In this document: in pieces, positions 61,147 through 64,000 of the stretch
Position numbering within the stretch: the stretch's first letter is position 1
Layout: each line of letters opens with the position of its first letter
Made by a program: the position numbers and the translations under genes
Source: Dillenia suffruticosa
Taxonomy: Eukaryota; Streptophyta; Magnoliopsida; Dilleniales; Dilleniaceae
DNA length: 64,000 nt
Assembly: GCA_033439265.1 (NCBI GenBank)
Contig: JAVTVX010000027.1
Location: 6,339,001 to 6,403,000 of the forward strand
Direction: 5' to 3'
Notes under the pieces: model-generated
Seen by the model: the letters and a program-made list of their open reading frames with translations, nothing else
The model's database searches: none
What the model was told of the DNA's origin: nothing

Positions 61147-61188
<42 letters not shown>
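61120..61188. repeat. AG-rich microsatellite
   Basis: An impure GAGAGGGG stretch followed by clean AG units, the copy B counterpart of 14,811-14,886. Confidence 0.9.
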
Positions 61189-61190
<2 letters not shown>

Positions 61191-61737
61191 ATGGTCCCAT
61201 TCGACAAATCCTCTTAAATTTATTTTGTTCTCTTACTTTCTCTCAAGTTCTCGTCTTTATAAGTTTGAATTCTTTATTTTATTCTATTTTTAGCTTATAA
61301 CATTTTTTTCATTTAGAAAACTCAGAATCCTTTAGAAAGTGTTTGGGTATAAAGTAGTTGCTAAATCGCACTAGGAAATGACATCATTTAGAATAAGGTT
61401 ATCGCAGTAGTAGAGGAAAAAGAAAAAAACATAATTTTAGAGAAAAAGAAAAAGAAAAAAAACTCTCACAGATCACACTCATAAGCCAATTGAAAATTAT
61501 GGTACATCATTTTTCACACATTGGGTACATTTCGTGGTCATATAAAACATGGGCAAAGGAAAAACCATGTAAAGAAAAAAAAAAAAAAACTGAAGAATCC
61601 TCAGAACATGTGATTAAGATTAAGGAGGAAGTGGTCCAAATTAATCAAAGTATAGTCCTCATTGATAGAAGACATGCCTGAAACCAGCCAAAATTACTTG
61701 CGGATCGGTATCCTGAACAAGTCAAGGGGCTTGGCTC

Positions 61738-62399
61738 TTAAGTTCTCATGAAATCTAAGCAAGCCTGTCGAAGATTCTCAGCAAGATCCTTTGCGGTCAT
61801 GCTAAATTTTTCACCCATCTGCAAATAATTATAAAGAGGTAAATTTTGGCTTTCAAGATACGGAAAAAAAAAAAGAGACAAAAAAGATAGTTATCAGTAA
61901 TTTATTTTAATATTTTTGTATCAAGAAAAGTTTGACGAGAAAAATTAAATAGAAAATACTTATTGTCAGACAAAGTTCCTCCTATTACATTTTTGTGAAA
62001 TTAAATTTAAGTGATTTTAAATTAGGACATGAAGTTTGTACACATGAAGAATAAGACAAGGAAAATGCTCTTGATGAAATAGATTTTTAAAACCATCCAA
62101 AATTATGATGGGAATTCATACCTTTTAAATAAGAAAATAGATTTTGTTATAATGAGAATTTAGCATGTGGGCATTATAATACTTTATAAAAGCAAAACAA
62201 AAGTGGCTGAACCTAACCAAAACAACATAAAGTAGAAGCGAAAGTACCAGGTAATGTAACAATTTGGAATTGAGATACCTAGCTGACCCACTTCCTAGAA
62301 AAACCACTGAAAGAAAACAACGCCGGCCAACACATGGGGGCAAGAAGAGGAATATACAAGACAAGGAGGGACATGAACGCTAAAAGACAAGATGTATAC

Positions 62400-62435
<36 letters not shown>

Positions 62436-64000
62436 CAATAACCTCTTGATACTTCTAAAGAAAGATACATGTATATCTTCCGGATGAGCATGGGGCAATT
62501 CTCACCAAACGTGAAACAGATTAATTCTGACCTTCCCAAAAGAGCTTTTCTTTCTTCTCACAAATTCTCATCAGTGGTGCCATAATATTTTCACCAATTC
62601 TCACACCCACTAGCTACTCAATATATCGATTTGGTTTTAATCCCATCCTTGCCGACTGTTCTTAACCACCATCACGAAGAGCTTTTAAAGATAAAAGAAC
62701 CTCTCAATTACAACAAATTCACACTCCATAAAATAGAACAACTAATAATTGCTTTGAAGCATGTGAATACACATTCTTATATTGCCACATTCTATTGCAA
62801 AAACTTAAGTTAGTGAATGGAAAAAATATATGTTAATTGTTTTATATATTAACAGATATTATCTGGTTATTTACTCTCAATAATATGAAAAACTATCTTT
62901 CCAATGACAAATTTGTAGATAATCAAAATTCTTTCTTATAAAAGTGCCTAGAATTTCTTATAAACCTATCAAATCCTAAAGATAATTTCTAATAAACCAA
63001 TCAATTTCTCTTTTCATATGTCATGTAAGATTATTTCCCAATGCGAGTCCTCTGCAACTGCAACATACCTGAAGACGCTTGTTTGCCTTAGTTATTTTCT
63101 TTTCCTTCGAGTCATAAAGATGCACAAGCCTATCAATTTCTCTTAGGCTCCTATAGGGAAAACTTCATTTATCATCTTTGGGCTCTATAAGCTTAGCTAG
63201 AGCACTCCAAACATACATATACATGCACAAAAGCTTTCTATGCATGCTGATTAAAATTGGTTGCATGAGGAGGGAGGAGTGAGTTTACCTGAGCAATAAG
63301 GGTTATATAAAGAGTAGTACTTCCAAATGGAATAACATTGCTATTGACGACAAGAAGGTGAAGTTTCTCAATTTCGTTCACTATCTTCCTTGTGATTCCA
63401 TTTTGGTTGTTGCAATGAACTCTTAACAGAACTTCCTCATTTAAAATTCTTACTTCAATCTCTGAAAGTTGGTCCTTCATACAGTAGTTTGAACTCTTGG
63501 TGCCATCATCAGTAGATGGCTTAATCTCTGGAGTAATAATCACTGATTCTATAGTTCTCTTTGCCATTAGTTCCTCAAGTTTCTGCACACGTTCTTGAAG
63601 CTCTTTCAAATACTTTACAGCATCTTCAAGAATACTGGCTTTGTCCGTCTGTTGGATAGTAAAATTAGCAAAGCTAGCTATTCTACAAAAAGCCATATGT
63701 TAAGCAAAATTATGTTGGACAATGTTCTCATAGTTCAAATTATCTATTTTCATGGATGTATGTGCATCTTGTTCTAATCACCTCCTCTCGTTTTGAATTA
63801 TTCTTTAGCGTGGTTAGTTTGCCTGATATGATTTTAATGCACGGATGAAAATGTTAGGAATTGCTACTAGGAAAAGCAACTATAATCTTGAAGTACAAAA
63901 AAATTAGGAATTGTGACTAAAATAAAGCATAGAAGATACCAAGTTGTGAGGCTCAAATTCATAGCTGCCAAATGAATCAAAACCTTGCTTGTGATAAAAT
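61738..64000 (-). CDS. bHLH transcription factor, group IVa, second copy, partial at window end
   Basis: Two exons are inside the window: 63648-63289 (120 codons) and 61818-61738 (26 codons plus TAA), with GT-AG intron borders at the same places as in gene A. The first encodes bHLH helix 2 and the start of the ACT-like domain: TDKASILEDAVKYLKELQER, then LSEIEVRILNEEVLLRV and NVIPFGSTTLYITLIAQ. The second is MGEKFSMTAKDLAENLRQ to FMRT. The long exon differs from gene A at 18 of 360 bases and 9 of 120 residues; the last exon differs at 5 of 26 residues. The basic region and start codon should lie beyond 64,000, because the alignment with gene A places the next exon about 66 bases past the edge. 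No lesion is visible in these exons. The intron between them is 1,470 bp and contains a 31-A run. Confidence 0.9.
62402..62433. repeat. Poly(A) run in bHLH gene B intron
   Basis: About 31 A. Gene A has no equivalent run here, and the preceding 62,100-62,400 has little similarity to the gene A intron. A retroposed insertion is possible, but no element was identified. Confidence 0.75.

Overview
This is a window of nuclear DNA from a flowering plant. The evidence is a spliced bHLH transcription-factor gene with short plant-type introns, plant-specific transposons (CACTA with Tnp2, DUF4218 and DUF4216 domains; Ty3/Gypsy Tekay and Tat; Ty1/Copia; an L1 LINE with an RNase H tail), AT-rich intergenic DNA and long AG and AT microsatellites. 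The species cannot be named from the sequence. Nothing here is bacterial: there are no operons, CRISPR arrays or ribosome binding sites.

The core of the window is a duplicated locus. Copy A runs from before base 1 to about 19.8 kb and carries one complete minus-strand bHLH gene (four exons, 16,168-19,172, 363 codons, no visible lesion). Copy B runs from about 46.15 kb past the end of the window and carries the last two exons of a second bHLH gene (61,738-63,648); its other exons should lie just beyond base 64,000. The two genes differ at 18 of 360 bases in the matching exon. They belong to the bHLH18/19/20/25 type (group IVa) with a C-terminal ACT-like domain.

Each copy serves as the empty-site control for the other. 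Copy A holds a minus-strand LINE (304-about 10,800) that is itself split by a CACTA DNA transposon (3,820-10,459, perfect 3-bp target duplication AGT). Copy B lacks both. Copy B holds two Ty1/Copia elements (48,775-53,240 with target duplication ACGTT; 53,433-61,119) and a 365-bp insertion (47,280-47,644) that copy A lacks.

The inter-copy region (about 19.8-46.1 kb) is dominated by a nest. An old Tat-like Ty3/Gypsy element (20,062-about 37,007) is interrupted inside its integrase region by a younger Tekay/Del chromovirus (22,731-32,679, target duplication ATGCT, LTRs of about 2.4 kb). The Tat element carries a regular 93-bp tandem array next to its 3' LTR. Farther right come an extra LTR fragment, a degenerate 166-bp satellite-like array (about 40.3-41.45 kb), a block of short GGTAA-type repeats, a block of CACTA-like subterminal repeats without transposase (42.25-43.78 kb), a tRNA-derived SINE-like element and one small unsupported ORF with a membrane segment.

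No new gene system was found. The best leads are the duplicated bHLH pair, the two unusual tandem arrays, and a symmetric 323-bp inverted repeat in the leader of the second Copia element.
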